A stretch of 64,000 nt of DNA from Bacteroidales bacterium (lineage in GTDB: Bacteria > Bacteroidota > Bacteroidia > Bacteroidales > Marinilabiliaceae), in NCBI GenBank assembly GCA_003249255.1, contig QKJP01000026.1:1-64000 (forward strand), read 5' to 3'. A program made the translations under genes and the position numbers. Position 1 is the stretch's first letter, and the number at the start of each line of letters is the position of its first letter. The notes below the pieces were generated by a model. It saw nothing but the letters and a program-made list of their open reading frames with translations, made no database searches and was not told the origin of the DNA. Positions 9,725-17,238 of this stretch are shown piece after piece.

Positions 9725-10177
9725 ATGCCACAATCCCTATCTAATGTGTATGTGCACATCACATTTAGCACTAAGAACCGACAAAATTTGATAAGTCCAA
9801 GTATTGAAAATGAATTGTACGCCTACCTCGGTGGTGTTTGCCGGGAATTAAAATGCAACGCTTTGCAAGTGGGCGGATATATGAATCATGTTCATGTATT
9901 ATCAGTCTTACATAAAAGTATGACGCAAATAAAGTTGCTGGAAGAAATTAAAAAACGATCGTCTAAATGGATTAAAGGTAAAGGGCAGGAGTACCGTAAT
10001 TTCTATTGGCAGGATGGCTATGGGATATTCTCTGTTAATCCATCGGAAATTGAGGTTGTTAAAGATTATATAAAGCATCAAGAAGTGCATCATCAAAAAA
10101 GATCTTTTGAGGACGAGTTTCGTGCTTTTCTAAAGAAATATAAGGTTGAGTATAAGGAGCAGTATGTTTGGGATTGA
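9725..10177 (+). CDS. REP-associated tyrosine transposase (IS200/Y1 family)
   Basis: A 150-residue single-domain Y1 HuH transposase, the size of IS200-type TnpA. The metal-binding HuH motif is NHVHVL (about 53-58). The likely nucleophile Tyr is in VVKDYIKHQEVHH (about residue 117), the region that carries the catalytic Tyr in this family. Such enzymes nick and join single-stranded DNA at hairpins. The flanking REP-like modules fit a RAYT, a domesticated relative that acts on dispersed REP sequences. The frame is intact with no stops, so it may be active. No tnpB or other cargo is present. Confidence 0.88.
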   Translation: MPQSLSNVYVHITFSTKNRQNLISPSIENELYAYLGGVCRELKCNALQVGGYMNHVHVLSVLHKSMTQIKLLEEIKKRSSKWIKGKGQEYRNFYWQDGYGIFSVNPSEIEVVKDYIKHQEVHHQKRSFEDEFRAFLKKYKVEYKEQYVWD

Positions 10178-10184
10178 GATTTTC

Positions 10185-10262
10185 GCCCTTTCAGGGCTTG
10201 ATTTATATTACGTTTATTCATAGGGCGTTGCGCTATGCTACTATATTGAAGCCTTTCAGGCT
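10185..10262 (-). repeat. Three-hairpin REP module, right flank of RAYT (inverted)
   Basis: GCCCTTTCAGGGC (10185-10197), CATAGGGCGTTGCGCTATG (10219-10237) and AGCCTTTCAGGCT (10250-10262). This is the left module in reverse complement and reverse order, starting eight bases after the transposase stop. Confidence 0.85.
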
Positions 10263-10331
10263 CGGTAATTAGGGTAGTGATAAGATTTTTTATATGAAAT
10301 GTGAGTATTTGATAGGGTATAAAGATACTAT

Positions 10332-10412
10332 GAGCCTTTCAGGCTCAACGATAAAAGGATAGGGCAACGCCCTGTTTTATTTGCACCGTGGGAATCCAAG
10401 CCCTGAAAGGGC
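10332..10412 (+). repeat. Third copy of the three-hairpin REP module
   Basis: GAGCCTTTCAGGCTC (10332-10346), AGGGCAACGCCCT (10361-10373) and GCCCTGAAAGGGC (10400-10412), in the same orientation as the left module. With the inverted copy about 70 bases upstream it forms a head-to-head pair like a BIME. From 10178 to 10593 there is no gene: the stretch holds these modules, the valS terminator and a short repeated phrase (TTAGCACATCAGCACATCAG). Confidence 0.85.
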
Positions 10413-10454
10413 GAGATGATATCATACCTAATTCCAACTCGTTTAAAGATAAAA

Positions 10455-10484
10455 AAAGAGGTTTCCCAAGCGGAAAACCTCTTT
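10455..10484 (-). terminator. valS terminator
   Basis: Stem AAAGAGGTTTTCC / GGGAAACCTCTTT followed on the minus strand by a T-rich run. It lies about 110 bases after the valS stop. It may also stop read-through from the RAYT side. Confidence 0.7.
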
Positions 10485-10593
10485 CAATTTATCATCTTAA
10501 TGTAATCTCTGTGTTATTTTGCTGCAAGCTAACTTGTAAAAACTAAAAACATATTTGCACATTAATAAATTAGCACATCAGCACATCAGAAAC

Positions 10594-13215
10594 TTATTTC
10601 AATCGAGCAATACTCTCTTTAAGAACCTTAATTTTCGCTTCCGCATCTGCTTGTTTTTGCTTTTCGATGGCCACTACTTTTTCAGGAGCGCTATTCACAA
10701 ACTTTTCGTTGCTTAACTTTTTAGATACAGAGGTTAAGAAGCCTTCTGTATATTTTAATTCTTCTTCCAGTTTCTTTAACTCAGCTTCAACGTCTAATAA
10801 GTCGCCCATCGGGATGAAGTACTCAGTTGCCTTTACTAAGAACGAAATAGCACCATCCACTTTTTCAGATACGAAGTTTAATTCCTCAAGATTACACATC
10901 TTGCTTAATACAGCATCAAAATCTTTGTTGTAAGAACCTTCGTTGTCTAAGATGCTTACTTTAAGCGCATCTTTTTGAGGGATGTTCTTTTGCTTGCGAA
11001 CGTTACGGATGCCACCAATCGCCTCTTTTAATAACTCGAAACGAGCAAGGATGTCTTCGTTAACCTCACCACTTTTAGGCATGTCAGCTACCATGATGCT
11101 CTCACCATCTTTACGGTCTTCTAATAACTGCCAGATTTCTTCTGATAAGAAGGGCATAAATGGATGAAGGAGTCTTAATAAATCATCGAAATAAGCAATG
11201 GTTGCAGCGTAAGTTTTGCCATCAATAGGCTGTTGGTAGGCAGGTTTAACCACCTCTAATAACCAGCTGGAGAATTCATCACGGAATAAAGTATAAACCG
11301 TCATCAACGCATCCGAAATACGGAACTTGCTGAAGTGATCATCAATCACAGCAATGGTTTGATTTAATTTCTCGCCAAACCATTCGATACCTTTAGCAGC
11401 ACTCTCCGGTTGCTCAATAGTGTTATCCACTTCCCATCCTTTAACAAGGCGGAAAGCATTCCATATTTTGTTGGCAAAGTTACGCCCCTGCTCGGTTAAA
11501 CTTTCGTCGAATAACAAGTCACCACCGGCAGGTGAGCAAAGCAACATACCTACACGAACGCCATCTGCACCAAACTTAGCAATTAAGTCTAACGGATCGG
11601 GCGAATTACCCAATTGCTTAGACATCTTACGGCCTTGCTTATCGCGCACCATTCCGGTGAAATATACATTCTTAAAAGGATAGGTGCCTTTAAACTCATA
11701 TCCGGCCATAATCATACGTGCTACCCAGAAGAAGATAATGTCGTGCCCGGTAACCAAATCGTTGGTAGGGTAGTAATAATCAATTTCTTTTTGGTTGTTG
11801 AAACCATCAAATACTGCAATTGGCCATAACCACGATGATGCCCAGGTGTCTAATACATCTTCTTCTTGTTTGATATCATCCAAAGTAAGATTTGCATTAC
11901 CTGTTTTTGCTTTGGCCGCTTCTAAGGCTTTTTCGGCAGTTTCGGCTACCACAAAGTCACCCCCTTCAAGGTAGTAAACAGGGATGCGGTGTCCCCACCA
12001 TAACTGACGCGAGATACACCAGTCTTTTACGTTCTCCATCCAGTGACGGTAAACGTTTTTGAATTTCTTAGGGTGAAACTCCACTTCATCATCCATAACG
12101 GCTTTTAAAGCAACCTGAGCCATTTCGCTCATCTTTAAAAACCATTGGGTAGATAATTTAGGCTCAATTACCACACCGGTACGCTCAGAACAACCTACTT
12201 TGTTGGTATATGCTTCAACTTTGGCTAAGTTGCCGGCTTTCTCAAGGTCAGCTTCAATTTCGTTACGAACCTCGAAACGATCTTTGCCTACGTATAATTG
12301 AGCTGCTTCGCTTAAAGTACCGTCATCGTTTAAGATATCGATGCTTTCTAAGTTATGACGCATACCAATTTCGTAGTCATTGATGTCGTGTGAAGGCGTG
12401 ATTTTTAAACAACCAGTACCAAACTCCATGTCTACGTATTCATCTTCGATAATCGGAATCGAACGTTTGATTAATGGAACAATTACGCGCTTGCCTTTTA
12501 AGTGGGTAAAGCGCTCATCATTTGGGTTGATACAAACGGCTGTATCCCCTAAGATGGTTTCTGGTCGAGTGGTGGCGATGGTTACAAACTCTTCGCTACC
12601 CTCGATTTGATATTTTAAGTAGTAAAGTTTTGAGTTGACTTCTTTGTAGATAACCTCTTCGTCAGAAACGGCAGTTTTTGCCGATGGATCCCAGTTTACC
12701 ATGCGAATACCCCGGTAAATTAATCCTTTGTTATAAAGCTCAACAAATACTTTGATTACGGCTTCGCTACGAGTCTCATCTAACGTAAAACAAGTACGAT
12801 CCCAGTCGCAGGATGCACCTAGTTTTTTTAATTGATCGAGGATGATGCCACCGTGTTTTTCGGTCCATTCCCAGGCATGCACAAGAAAGCCATCGCGTGT
12901 AAGATCGGATTTTTGGATACCGGCTTCTTTCAGTTTGTTTACCACTTTAGCCTCGGTGGCGATAGAAGCGTGGTCGGTACCCGGTACCCAGCAAGCATTT
13001 TTACCCATCATACGAGCACGGCGCACAAGGATATCCTGAATGGTATTGTTTAACATGTGCCCCATGTGTAATACACCGGTAACGTTTGGCGGAGGTATTA
13101 CTATTGTGTAGGGTTCTCTTTCGTCAGGAACTGATTTAAAGAACTTGTTGTCCATCCAGTATTTGTACCATTTGTCCTCGGTCTCGGCCGGGTTGTATTT
13201 ACTTGCTAATTCCAT
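10594..13215 (-). CDS. valS: Valyl-tRNA synthetase
   Basis: ValS charges tRNA-Val with valine and edits mischarged threonine. The 873-residue class I synthetase has the HIGH motif as [13 protein letters not shown] (about 40-52), the editing domain with [15 protein letters not shown], the [14 protein letters not shown] segment, the KMSKS loop as [10 protein letters not shown], the anticodon-binding domain, and the valine-type C-terminal coiled coil (about 810-873). It is a single-gene unit on the minus strand. Its bases look more GC-rich than the neighbouring intergenic DNA, as expected for a highly expressed gene. Confidence 0.97.
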   Translation of the reverse strand: MELASKYNPAETEDKWYKYWMDNKFFKSVPDEREPYTIVIPPPNVTGVLHMGHMLNNTIQDILVRRARMMGKNACWVPGTDHASIATEAKVVNKLKEAGIQKSDLTRDGFLVHAWEWTEKHGGIILDQLKKLGASCDWDRTCFTLDETRSEAVIKVFVELYNKGLIYRGIRMVNWDPSAKTAVSDEEVIYKEVNSKLYYLKYQIEGSEEFVTIATTRPETILGDTAVCINPNDERFTHLKGKRVIVPLIKRSIPIIEDEYVDMEFGTGCLKITPSHDINDYEIGMRHNLESIDILNDDGTLSEAAQLYVGKDRFEVRNEIEADLEKAGNLAKVEAYTNKVGCSERTGVVIEPKLSTQWFLKMSEMAQVALKAVMDDEVEFHPKKFKNVYRHWMENVKDWCISRQLWWGHRIPVYYLEGGDFVVAETAEKALEAAKAKTGNANLTLDDIKQEEDVLDTWASSWLWPIAVFDGFNNQKEIDYYYPTNDLVTGHDIIFFWVARMIMAGYEFKGTYPFKNVYFTGMVRDKQGRKMSKQLGNSPDPLDLIAKFGADGVRVGMLLCSPAGGDLLFDESLTEQGRNFANKIWNAFRLVKGWEVDNTIEQPESAAKGIEWFGEKLNQTIAVIDDHFSKFRISDALMTVYTLFRDEFSSWLLEVVKPAYQQPIDGKTYAATIAYFDDLLRLLHPFMPFLSEEIWQLLEDRKDGESIMVADMPKSGEVNEDILARFELLKEAIGGIRNVRKQKNIPQKDALKVSILDNEGSYNKDFDAVLSKMCNLEELNFVSEKVDGAISFLVKATEYFIPMGDLLDVEAELKKLEEELKYTEGFLTSVSKKLSNEKFVNSAPEKVVAIEKQKQADAEAKIKVLKESIARLK

Positions 13216-13254
13216 GCTATATATTGTACTATGTTATCTTGAATTATGAAAGCG

Positions 13255-13262
13255 CAAAAATA
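13255..13262 (-). promoter_or_regulatory. Candidate -7 box of valS (TATTTTTG)
   Basis: TAnnTTTG match on the minus strand, about 40 bases before the valS start. Confidence 0.45.
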
Positions 13263-13287
13263 TAAAAATTTGGGGAATGTTACATTT

Positions 13288-13323
13288 AGTATCAAGACAT
13301 AAGTATCAAGACTTGATGATACT
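13288..13323. repeat. AGTATCAAGACA direct/inverted repeat upstream of valS
   Basis: AGTATCAAGACA is followed by AAGTATCAAGAC and then the inverse TTGATGATACT. The last two form a hairpin. Phrases of this kind are scattered between genes in Bacteroidota; here it may sit in the valS upstream region. Confidence 0.55.
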
Positions 13324-13383
13324 CTAGAAGGAATCGAAGCTTGTATTAGGAGAAAAAGAATCTTGACACGGAAAATCACAGAA

Positions 13384-13400
13384 GAACACGAAATGGATAA
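13384..13400 (+). repeat. Direct repeat flanking the toxin-antitoxin locus (first copy)
   Basis: First copy of GAACACGAAATGGATAA, just beyond the toxin stop codon. An identical 17-base copy lies 818 bases away beyond the antitoxin. Confidence 0.7.
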
Positions 13401-13405
13401 ATGAT

Positions 13406-13704
13406 TTATTCCTTGATTCGTTTCGACAAGTCCATCTGTTCATGTAGTATTCTTGTTATTTCGATTGAATTACTACTTAGCTTACGATAAAAAATGATAT
13501 GTCGCTTAGCTTTTATGCCGAAGAGGTTAGGCGTTATTCCTGAGTAGTTTTTTCCTAGTTTGGGATTGTTAGCTATTTCCTGACAGCTATTAATTAGCAT
13601 TTCATAATAGTTGTCAGCTTGATGTTCTGACCAATTATATAGGTGTAGATCCAAATTTGGTTTAAGTCGGCAACGGCTTTATTCGTTAATCTGTAATTAG
13701 CCAT
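13406..13704 (-). pseudogene. RelE/ParE-family toxin, broken by a one-base frameshift
   Basis: The natural start is the ATG at 13704: it reads MANYRLTNKAVADLNQIWIY in frame, the usual ParE N-terminus. After YTY the frame is lost. The rest of the toxin continues one frame away as NWSEHQADNYYEML, then IKAKRHIIFYRK and ITRILHEQMDLSKRIKE, to the stop at 13406. One missing base within TATATAATTGG (about 13636-13646) explains it: restoring a base gives YTY-D-NWSEHQ, the expected family sequence. The other toxin hallmarks are intact, so the break is recent or a sequence error. The start overlaps the antitoxin stop by eight bases. Confidence 0.8.
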
Positions 13705-13996
13705 TACACTTTCTTCTTGCTTTTAGCTTTTCTAGGTTTTTATGAGGATCGAAATCATGGGCAATAGCACTGTCAATACCTTCCTGTATCGCATTTCTTA
13801 ATGTAATAATTTTTCTTTCTTCAATATCCTTCAGCCCTCTTTCAATGGATTTTAGTTCTTCTGCTTTTAATGCTTCCTGATCGTCGGCAGCATCTATGTA
13901 GTCATCTTTAAACGCTTCCAATTTATTGATGATTGCTGAGTCGTCTATTCCGGCGATCCATTCAATTAGATCTAATTTTTTACGCTGAATACACAT
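13697..13996 (-). CDS. Type II antitoxin partner of the ParE-like toxin
   Basis: A mostly helical, charged 99-residue protein in the normal antitoxin position directly upstream of, and overlapping, the toxin gene. The N-terminus IQRKKLDLIEWIAGI with following DDSAIINKLEAF matches the DNA-binding/dimerisation end of antitoxins paired with ParE in Bacteroidota. The C-terminus is lysine-arginine rich. The start at 13996 (MCIQ) is favoured over an in-frame ATG nine codons upstream, because the family begins close to IQKK. It would repress its own operon and neutralise the toxin. It remains intact although the toxin is broken. Confidence 0.75.
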   Translation of the reverse strand: MCIQRKKLDLIEWIAGIDDSAIINKLEAFKDDYIDAADDQEALKAEELKSIERGLKDIEERKIITLRNAIQEGIDSAIAHDFDPHKNLEKLKARRKCNG

Positions 13997-14201
13997 AAGC
14001 TTCTTTTTTACAAAGTTAATCAATATTCGTTCGGGTGACTACTTTACGTTGTATACTACTCACGAGGTTAATTTGGTTTTGATTAAAATAACCACGAAAG
14101 TCTCGGTAAAAACACAGAAACAGTTTTCATCAGTCTTAATCTTTTCAATGAAGTGCTGTGAATTCAGTGGTGAAAAGTATTAACTACAAAAAGCACAAAA
14201 G

Positions 14202-14218
14202 AACACGAAATGGATAAC
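14202..14218 (+). repeat. Direct repeat flanking the toxin-antitoxin locus (second copy)
   Basis: GAACACGAAATGGATAA occurs here and at 13384-13400, on either side of the toxin-antitoxin pair. The phrase belongs to the CACGAAA type of intergenic repeat. The stretch 14024-14455 has no gene: it holds this repeat, a similar phrase at 14090-14120 and the terminator at 14382. Confidence 0.7.
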
Positions 14219-14381
14219 TAATTTATTTCGATTAATCTGGTCTTTTGGCAGCTTTAAGAATACGTTCTAAATTTCAATATACAGGTATAGTGATATAAGG
14301 TATCTACTTTAGGCGTAAAGTTTGGTAAAATAACCGCCTGAACGTCACTACTCAGTATAGACAAATGGATTTCATATAATA

Positions 14382-14418
14382 CAAAAGCCCGAAGATTTAA
14401 ATAACCTTCGGGCTTTTG
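14382..14418. terminator. Terminator after the lipoprotein gene
   Basis: CAAAAGCCCGAAG / CTTCGGGCTTTTG stem with an 11-base loop, 38 bases past the stop of the minus-strand lipoprotein gene. T tracts exist on both strands. Confidence 0.75.
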
Positions 14419-14455
14419 ACTTAAGATATTTTGAGATTAGAACAGACTAAGTGCA

Positions 14456-15397
14456 TTAACGATAATAAAGCTTGCCTACCGAATTATCAACTTCAGGATA
14501 ATTGTTTGCGTTGAAGTTTTCAAAATTAAGATTGATACCATGTATTCTTGTAGTGTCGCCATTGCTTGTAGTAGTAATTTCTTCAAAATGGTTATTAACG
14601 TTATTCGAGAGGGATTTTTCGCGAAGGTCATATACAAAGAATAAACCATTATACGGATTGTTTTGATTGGTATAGTCAGAATAGGTCTTGGTTGTGAATG
14701 TGGTGTCGGAGTAATGAATATTTTCATCACCAATATCCTTAGTGATGCTCCAGTTTGCTTCATACACACTTATGAGATTATTATCTTTAAAATTATAGGT
14801 GCATTGGGTAAAAGATTTAAATAAATTATATTTTTCTGGGTTGTTGATGTTAGTGTTTATTGTTATTGAAGAATCAATTTTGGAGTTGTTATAGTAATAC
14901 TTAGTGACACCCTCATACCTAAAATCATTGCTTTTTCCATCATAGATTGAAAAGTTAATGCTATCTAATTGAGTACCGGTAAATGAATATTTTTCATGCC
15001 TTAAATATTCCTGTTTTATAGGAAAAGCTGAATAATTAAAATATGAAGGATAGCTTTCTGAATAACGAAAAAAACCTTCAGTTGGATATCCATTTAAATA
15101 TAAAACGCTATCTGTGTATTGAGTATATAAGTTCTCACCTTCGGGTGTTATGTAATACGGTTTTTTCAGTATAAACTGATTGTGGGAATTGTATTGATAG
15201 GTATAACCGCTTTGGGTTGCTTGTTCTTGACCGGTATAAATTGGGAAATTCTCTGTTTTGATCAATAAACATTTGTTATTAACACTGTATAAAGCTTCTG
15301 CTTTTTCGACTTCATTTTCTTTATTGCATGAGAAAAAAGTAAATAAGACTAATGTGATAAGTACTTTTGAAAATAAAAGATTATTGTTTTTTGCCAT
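14456..15397 (-). CDS. Hypothetical lipoprotein
   Basis: A 313-residue protein with a lipoprotein signal peptide: hydrophobic VLITLVLFTFFSC with the lipid-accepting Cys at residue 24, followed by NKENEVEK. The rest is rich in Tyr, Asn, Ser and Thr and seems built of beta-strands (for example GYTYQYNSHNQFILKKP and YRYEGVTKYYYNN style strands). It resembles no family I can name; YD-repeat-like or DUF4595-type lipoproteins of Bacteroidota have similar composition. It is probably anchored in the outer membrane. It stands alone, with its own terminator. Confidence 0.75.
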   Translation of the reverse strand: MAKNNNLLFSKVLITLVLFTFFSCNKENEVEKAEALYSVNNKCLLIKTENFPIYTGQEQATQSGYTYQYNSHNQFILKKPYYITPEGENLYTQYTDSVLYLNGYPTEGFFRYSESYPSYFNYSAFPIKQEYLRHEKYSFTGTQLDSINFSIYDGKSNDFRYEGVTKYYYNNSKIDSSITINTNINNPEKYNLFKSFTQCTYNFKDNNLISVYEANWSITKDIGDENIHYSDTTFTTKTYSDYTNQNNPYNGLFFVYDLREKSLSNNVNNHFEEITTTSNGDTTRIHGINLNFENFNANNYPEVDNSVGKLYYR

Positions 15398-15760
15398 GGG
15401 AGATTATTTAATTATTAGTCAGTAGTAATTAATGTGCTTATGTGCTAATATATTAATGTTTAAATTAACTTTTAATTATTCAACTTTTATCGATTGCCAA
15501 GAGTGCAATGTCTGACCAACTAAGCATTCTTGTTAAATAAAAGTCAGCAGTGGGCAAAGGTAATGATTTTAAGAAAAAGTCTCTTATTTGTACGGAATTT
15601 TAAAAGTTGTATTAGATCTAATTTTAGCCTCTCTTGATAACAAGTAATAATAAAAGCCAGTAAGCAATAGACTACTGCCTTCTGCCTACTGACTTTATTT
15701 TACTTCCATTAATTAGCAAGTGCATTTACACATTCTCACATTTACTAATTCACCCATTAA
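15398..15760. repeat. Gene-free stretch with short intergenic repeat phrases
   Basis: No coding sequence is seen. Three phrases of known repetitive style occur: AATTAATGTGCTTATGTGCTAATATATTAATG (about 15427-15458, in two halves), a hairpin-like CAGTAAGCAATAG / CTACTGCC-CTACTGAC near 15660-15695, and a run of CACATTCTCACATTTACTAATTCACCC-like words near 15728-15755. They look like degenerate members of dispersed intergenic repeat families. Confidence 0.5.
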
Positions 15761-16459
15761 TTACTTCTTTCTCCTTCGCTTAACGGTATCGTTATTACGC
15801 ACTATGATGGAAGCAATATCGGCCGAGAGTGCTTCGTATACAGTTGGGTTTACCATGTTCATGGTATTTAGGTAAGGTACCAGCTTGTCGTTTATCAAGT
15901 CCATTATTTCTTTACGGATGGTACTGGCAGCTTGTGTGGTATTGTCTTTATTTTTCTCGGTACGATAAGCTTCTTCGGCTACTTCAAAGTCGCTTTGTGC
16001 TTGTTGCAAGCCGCCCATCAAAGTTTCTACCCCACTTAACTGCGCTACCTCTGGGGTAACCTTCTGAAGGTCGGTAACTAAAGATTTTATCTTTGATGAT
16101 TGTTCTGTATAGCTAAGTTTGTTAATGGCAACACCATAGTTATCATAAACTTTATAAGTTTTTACGGCTGCTTCTTTAATAGCCGCATCAGGGTGATGCA
16201 TATAGCCTTTAAGCAGGTAATTAAGGTCACTTATCAATTCGTCGCGTACTACATCAACTTCTGCAAGGTCACTTTCTGCCTTGATGCTGTTGGCAGCAGC
16301 AGAAATTTGTTGCCCCTTATCGCTTAGTTGTGCAGTAAAGTCCATTAAAAAGGCATCATTTTCAGGCGTATCCTTCTTTAATGCTGATACTATTTGTGAT
16401 GTGCTAGTGTCTACTTCGCCTACACGGCTGTGTGCTGCAAGTTTTTCTACTTGGGTCAT
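15761..16459 (-). CDS. Hypothetical protein, DUF6261-like
   Basis: A 232-residue all-helical, soluble protein with no signal peptide or membrane segment. Its length and helical pattern resemble the Bacteroidota DUF6261 family, whose function is unknown; this match is from memory and is tentative. Landmarks are DELISDLNYLLKGY (about 72-85), KTYKVYDNYGVAINKL and a basic tail VKRRRKK. Its sequence looks more GC-rich than the surrounding DNA. A degenerate tandem repeat lies immediately upstream of its start. Confidence 0.65.
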   Translation of the reverse strand: MTQVEKLAAHSRVGEVDTSTSQIVSALKKDTPENDAFLMDFTAQLSDKGQQISAAANSIKAESDLAEVDVVRDELISDLNYLLKGYMHHPDAAIKEAAVKTYKVYDNYGVAINKLSYTEQSSKIKSLVTDLQKVTPEVAQLSGVETLMGGLQQAQSDFEVAEEAYRTEKNKDNTTQAASTIRKEIMDLINDKLVPYLNTMNMVNPTVYEALSADIASIIVRNNDTVKRRRKK

Positions 16460-16547
16460 GATTTGTTATTTATATGATTAAAAAAATAAAAAATTAGTCT
16501 GTTTAAATAGTTGCTCATCTTCTTCTCGTGGTGAGAGATGGAAATAC

Positions 16548-16715
16548 ATTGTCGGAGAACTTTCTCCAGACGGATTGAAGAGAAAATGATCCGTTGGAAT
16601 GCTCTCTCCGAATGGATTGATGTATGCGACCGTGTCGGAAGGTTCCCTCTGAACGGATTGAAGTAAGTGACCGTGTCGGAAGGTTCTCTCCAATGGTAGG
16701 GACTTTACCGACAAG
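16548..16715. repeat. Degenerate 41-42 bp tandem repeat, four copies
   Basis: Copies begin at GTCGGA/GTTGGA at 16551, 16593, 16634 and 16675, so the spacing is 42, 41 and 41 bases. Each copy follows the plan GTCGGAAGGTTCTCTCC then GAACGGATTGAAG then a GACC-type joint. The third and fourth copies are nearly identical at their start. A unit of 41 is not a multiple of three, and the open frames across it are in different phases, so this is a non-coding array upstream of the DUF6261-like gene. Minisatellite-type expansion is likely. Confidence 0.8.
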
Positions 16716-16973
16716 GTCCACGCCTTGTTTTCAATGGGATGCACCAATTGAGAGTGTGAGCTGGCGTTGTTGTTAGAGGTTCTTTTAGGGTTCAAAATGA
16801 ATTAGGGTGTAGGGTTATTGTTCTTATTGCTAACGAATATAATAATTTATGTTAAGATGTAGTAAGATGGTAAGGATTTATAGATTGGGAAATGGAACAA
16901 ATTGGTATAACTACGGAAATTACAGAAAAAATTGTTTTGTGTAGATCAGTGTCTTAGGTAGTTTAAAAACATA

Positions 16974-17180
16974 AACCGCAAAGAACGCAGAGGAGTCGAA
17001 GAGATTTTTTAACTGCGAAAGTCACTAAAAAGCACGAAAAGCTTTAGTGTAGTTTCGTGATTTTTGTAGTTAGAAATATCAACCGCAAAGAACGCAGAGG
17101 AGTCGCAGAGGTTATTCAACTACGAAAGTCACTAAAAAGCACGAAAAGGTATCATGTTGTATCGTGGTTTTTGTAGTAAA
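16974..17180. repeat. Two direct repeats of 107 bp with internal inverted arms
   Basis: Unit 1 starts at 16974 and unit 2 at 17081, both with AACCGCAAAGAACGCAGAGG, then AGTCG, then CGAAAGTCACTAAAAAGCAC. Each unit ends with TCGTGATTTTTGTAGT or TCGTGGTTTTTGTAGT, which is the inverse of its own CTACGAAAGTCACTAAAAAGCACGA-type segment, so each can fold. They belong to the cacgaaa/cgcagag intergenic phrase family. 16460-17238 holds no convincing gene. Confidence 0.75.
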
Positions 17181-17182
17181 AC

Positions 17183-17217
17183 AAAACCCTCAAGGTCTTT
17201 AAGACTTTGAGGGTTTT
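17183..17217. terminator. Terminator of the 2003-residue protein gene
   Basis: AAAACCCTCAAGGTC / GACTTTGAGGGTTTT stem, 22 bases past the stop of the minus-strand gene, with T runs on both sides. Confidence 0.8.
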
Positions 17218-17238
17218 CAATTCTTTAATAGATAATCT

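Noticed and set aside
13406-13654. ParE-like toxin starting at an internal TTG
   Set aside because: The TTG start gives a toxin without its N-terminus; the natural start at 13704 and a frameshift explain the data better.
16548-16715. Possible CRISPR array
   Set aside because: Spacing of 41-42 leaves no unique spacers and copies are diverged; no cas genes nearby.
16478-16795. Two overlapping minus-strand open frames (105 and 68 residues)
   Set aside because: They run through the 41-42 bp tandem array and change with frame; there is no coding character.
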